Assembly (NCBI GenBank): GCA_030631505.1
Contig: DAOVKX010000059.1
Coordinates: forward strand, 1 to 6,469
Source: Candidatus Nanohaloarchaea archaeon
GTDB taxonomy: Archaea; EX4484-52; DAOVKX01
Direction of reading: 5' to 3'
DNA: 6,469 bases
Positions within the stretch are counted from its first letter, which is position 1. Each line of letters begins with the position of its first letter. Of this stretch, positions 4,427-6,469 are shown one piece after another. Made by a program: the position numbers and the translations under genes. The notes under the pieces were generated by a model, which had not been told where the DNA came from, ran no database searches, and was given only the letters and a program-made list of their open reading frames with translations.

Positions 4427-5686
4427 TATAATCCTTTCAATTAGATCCTCATTGAGCCCATTTATTGCCGAGTTTCCTGATGTGTCCACTTCCAGATTGA
4501 CTGTCTTCTTATCTAACTGGTTTGAGTTCAGAGTTAATGGGCATTTATATCGTGTGTTGGGTTTAAGTTCATCTGAAACCTTTGCGAGCCAGGTAACAGT
4601 AGTTTTCTTTTCAGGTTCCAGAATAACATATTTTGTTTTCTTATCTATTGTAACCAGGTTGAAATCGCTGTAGCAGGGCTCTAAATCCAGTTTTAAAATT
4701 TTGTATGAATCAGCTATAATTTCAAAAACTACTGTTGCAGTCCCGCCTTGTTCAATATTTTTTTCTTTTATAGACAAAGAATAATTTTCCGGTATTTTAT
4801 ACTCAAAACTTTCTATGTGTATTCTCTCTTCATCTGTTGCCCAGTTTAACTCGCCAAGGTTTATGCCATGAGCTCTAACTTGGTTTTTTATAACATTGTC
4901 TTTTATCCCGCCAAACTTTATATGTACAGCATCAAGTTCCCCGACTTCAAGCCATAGCGAATCGACAGGAATCCATGCGCCAATATACGCCTCTGCCCAT
5001 GCGTGCTTCTGCCACATAGTTCTCTCATACGAATAACCGTAAACATATTTTGCAGGTATGCCTATGCTTCTGGACATGGCTATAAATAAAGTTGCATATT
5101 CATCACAAGTCCCCATTCTATTGTTTAAAACCCACATGGCGTCTTTTGTTTCGCTTCCCAGGATCTCAGTATACTTCAGGTTTTCCTTGATCCACACAGC
5201 CATTTTTGCAACTTTTTCAAAATCAGTGGAAGAATTCTTTGTTATCTCCATCGCAGAATTTTTTATTCGTGGATTCGTACTCTGGATATTTTCTGTCGGC
5301 TCCAGATAGGTCTTTATGCTCTCGGTTAGGAAATATTTTTCAGGGAGTTCTGTTGTCTTTGTTTCAGATATAAAAAATTCAGTTGTAAAATAATACCCTG
5401 TTTTTTCAGAAGGGTTTTCTTGTTTTATATTTACTATAGCATTCCCAAAATTGTCATATGTTAAATTCTGCGAATGTTCAATGTATTGATTGCTGGTTTT
5501 CTGCGGCGTGGATATGTTTATCTCAATCATACTTAGCCCTGAAGAATCTGCAAGAATTTCTCCTGTGTTTGTCAGAGTCCCTTTGAGGTGTTTCACCATT
5601 GCCGGGTCTTCAATTGTCATAGCATATGCATTGCTGCAAACCAGCGGCGCGCAGAATACCAATATAAATAATTTCAGGAACTGCAT
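4397..5686 (-). CDS. Secreted transglutaminase-like (papain-fold) protein with C-terminal Ig-like domain
   Basis: 429 residues. Seen: an N-terminal signal peptide (basic K5, hydrophobic core, small residues, likely cleavage after AYA at 22; the Cys at 17 lacks a good lipobox), a beta-rich N-terminal region (about 30-140), then a transglutaminase-core domain (about 150-250) with the catalytic triad C194 (MGTCDEYATLF), H228 (QKHAWAEAY) and D242 (WIPVDSLW). A strand-rich Ig-like/NEW3-type domain follows (about 300-400, NIEQGGTATVVFEI and LEPEKKTTVTWLAKV), and a short amphipathic helix (411-428) ends the protein. No C-terminal membrane anchor is visible. Known: archaeal and bacterial members of this family act outside the cell as proteases, amidases or cross-linkers; which one applies here is unclear. 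The remaining Cys pair C338/C382 sits in the Ig-like domain and could form a disulfide. It is divergent from rfcS across 39 bases. Confidence 0.9.
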   Translation of the reverse strand: MQFLKLFILVFCAPLVCSNAYAMTIEDPAMVKHLKGTLTNTGEILADSSGLSMIEINISTPQKTSNQYIEHSQNLTYDNFGNAIVNIKQENPSEKTGYYFTTEFFISETKTTELPEKYFLTESIKTYLEPTENIQSTNPRIKNSAMEITKNSSTDFEKVAKMAVWIKENLKYTEILGSETKDAMWVLNNRMGTCDEYATLFIAMSRSIGIPAKYVYGYSYERTMWQKHAWAEAYIGAWIPVDSLWLEVGELDAVHIKFGGIKDNVIKNQVRAHGINLGELNWATDEERIHIESFEYKIPENYSLSIKEKNIEQGGTATVVFEIIADSYKILKLDLEPCYSDFNLVTIDKKTKYVILEPEKKTTVTWLAKVSDELKPNTRYKCPLTLNSNQLDKKTVNLEVDTSGNSAINGLNEDLIERIIKMIKEFLGL

Positions 5687-5694
5687 ATATATAT
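5685..5694 (+). promoter_or_regulatory. Probable TATA element of rfcS, overlapping the divergent gene's start codon
   Basis: ATATATATAT is centred about 36 bases before the rfcS ATG, so transcription would start near 5715 and leave a leader of about ten bases. This is the only gene in the window whose best TATA position predicts a leader, and that leader holds an SD-like GTGAT. Confidence 0.4.
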
Positions 5695-5705
5695 CTGGTT
5701 TATTC

Positions 5706-5715
5706 TAATATAATT
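5706..5715 (-). promoter_or_regulatory. TATA-like element of the transglutaminase gene
   Basis: AATTATATTA on the minus strand is centred about 24-25 bases upstream of the ATG at 5686, giving a leaderless or nearly leaderless transcript. It lies inside the expected rfcS promoter, so the two promoters overlap in the 39-base spacer. Confidence 0.4.
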
Positions 5716-5717
5716 AT

Positions 5718-5722
5718 GTGAT
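5718..5722 (+). promoter_or_regulatory. Shine-Dalgarno-like site of rfcS
   Basis: GTGAT is complementary to the ATCAC at the start of the archaeal 16S 3' tail and ends three bases before the ATG at 5726. It supports that start; the closer upstream ATGs at 5716 and 5721 are out of frame. Confidence 0.4.
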
Positions 5723-5725
5723 GTT

Positions 5726-6469
5726 ATGGTTGATATATGGACTGAAAAATACCGGCCGGAAAAATTAAGTGATGTTGTCGGTCAGGAGAAGATAACAAGA
5801 CGGCTGGAAGCTTTTGTCAGGGAGCAGTCTATGCCGCATATACTTTTTGCAGGGCCCGCAGGTGTCGGAAAGACAACATGCGCTATAGCAATGGCTAAAG
5901 GGCTGTATGGGGAACACTGGAGAAGTAATTTTATGGAAACAAATGCTTCTGACGAGAGAGGAATTGATGTTGTCAGAAAAAAAATTAAGGAGTTTGCAAG
6001 AACAAAGCCGCTTGGCGCAAAATTCAAGATAATATTTCTGGACGAATCTGACGCCCTGACAACCGAGGCGCAGCAGGCGCTGAGGAGAACTATGGAGCGC
6101 TACACTAATACTACAAGATTTATATTAGGCGCAAATTATTCAAGCAAAATAATACCGCCCATTCAGTCAAGATGCGCTGTTTTCAGATTCAGGCCTCTGG
6201 ATGAAAATGACCTGAAAAAAAGAGCCGAACTTATAGTGAAGAACGAGGAGCTGGCTGTTACAGAGGGCGGCATGAAAGCGCTTCTTAAGTCTTCCGAAGG
6301 CGACATGAGGAAACTCGTTAACCTTTTGCAGTCAGTTTCAATCACTTCAAAGAACGTTGATGAAAATGCAGTTTATGAGATTGCATCTTCCCTGAGCCCG
6401 CAGGAAGTAAAAAAGATTCTGAATCTGGCGCTTGACAAACAATTTCTTGCAGCAAGAAAAAAATTAGCT
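5726..6469 (+). CDS. rfcS: Replication factor C small subunit (clamp loader), 3' end cut off by window
   Basis: 248 codons are present, open to the window edge; archaeal RfcS proteins are about 315-330 residues, so the C-terminal collar domain is partly missing. Seen: the N-terminal WTEKYRPEKLSDVVGQ (5-20), Walker A GPAGVGKTT (43-51), TNASDERGIDVVR (72-84), Walker B IIFLDESD (102-109), sensor 1 FILGANYSSKII (132-143), the SRC arginine-finger motif (148-150), and sensor 2 GDMRKL (192-197). Role: with the large subunit RfcL it forms the ATP-driven complex that opens PCNA and loads it at primer ends during DNA replication and repair. Small departures from common archaeal sequence are the Walker B extension DESD (often DEAD) and GAN rather than SCN at sensor 1; neither removes a catalytic residue. 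Higher GC than the left part of the window. This is the strongest sign of an archaeal host. Confidence 0.97.
   Translation, partial: MVDIWTEKYRPEKLSDVVGQEKITRRLEAFVREQSMPHILFAGPAGVGKTTCAIAMAKGLYGEHWRSNFMETNASDERGIDVVRKKIKEFARTKPLGAKFKIIFLDESDALTTEAQQALRRTMERYTNTTRFILGANYSSKIIPPIQSRCAVFRFRPLDENDLKKRAELIVKNEELAVTEGGMKALLKSSEGDMRKLVNLLQSVSITSKNVDENAVYEIASSLSPQEVKKILNLALDKQFLAARKKLA

Noticed and set aside
4389..5708. Several short plus-strand open frames opposite the transglutaminase gene
   Set aside because: All lie antisense to a well-supported 429-codon gene and encode no known domain.
5782..6345. Minus-strand open frames inside rfcS
   Set aside because: They are antisense shadows of a clear, motif-complete rfcS reading frame.

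Overview
The window is archaeal chromosome. The right end holds the start of an archaeal/eukaryotic-type clamp-loader small subunit (RfcS). Most genes have an AT-rich TATA-like element centred about 25-28 bases upstream of the start codon, which is the archaeal spacing for a leaderless transcript. Low GC, short genes and the secreted transglutaminase-like protein would suit a small-genome (DPANN-type) archaeon, but that placement is inference and no 16S or marker tree is available here.

Layout, left to right. 1-1257 (-): an SMC/RecF-like AAA ATPase (AAA_15/AAA_21 type), cut by the window edge just after Walker B. 1258-1528: intergenic, with a mini-hairpin and the promoters of both flanking divergent genes. 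1529-1915 (+): a 128-residue SRPBCC-fold protein. This gene and its promoter lie between two arms of a 15-base inverted repeat and are followed by an imperfect palindrome that resembles an integron attC site. 2101-2835 (-): a two-domain cupin. 3031-3438 (-): a NUDIX hydrolase with a one-residue-short Nudix box. 3560-4387 (+): a xylose-isomerase-like/endonuclease-IV-like TIM barrel with what looks like a full trinuclear metal site. 4397-5686 (-): a secreted transglutaminase-like protein, convergent with the barrel gene and sharing a hairpin with it at their 3' ends. 5726-6469 (+): rfcS, divergent from the transglutaminase gene across a 39-base spacer and cut by the window edge.

The genes do not form an operon; nearly every one has its own promoter and strand switches are frequent. 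Two parts can be told apart. The left part (AAA ATPase, SRPBCC) is very AT-rich, with 27-30% GC in two sampled 60-base stretches, and carries the odd repeats. The right part (TIM barrel, transglutaminase, rfcS) looks like ordinary chromosome, with 52% GC in one sampled rfcS stretch. The left part is therefore the best candidate for acquired DNA.

The most interesting candidate is the SRPBCC unit at about 1481-2050. One small promoter-proximal gene is followed by an attC-like fold and bounded by an 11-base direct repeat, which is how an integron gene cassette would look in an archaeon. No integrase is in the window, so this remains a hypothesis.
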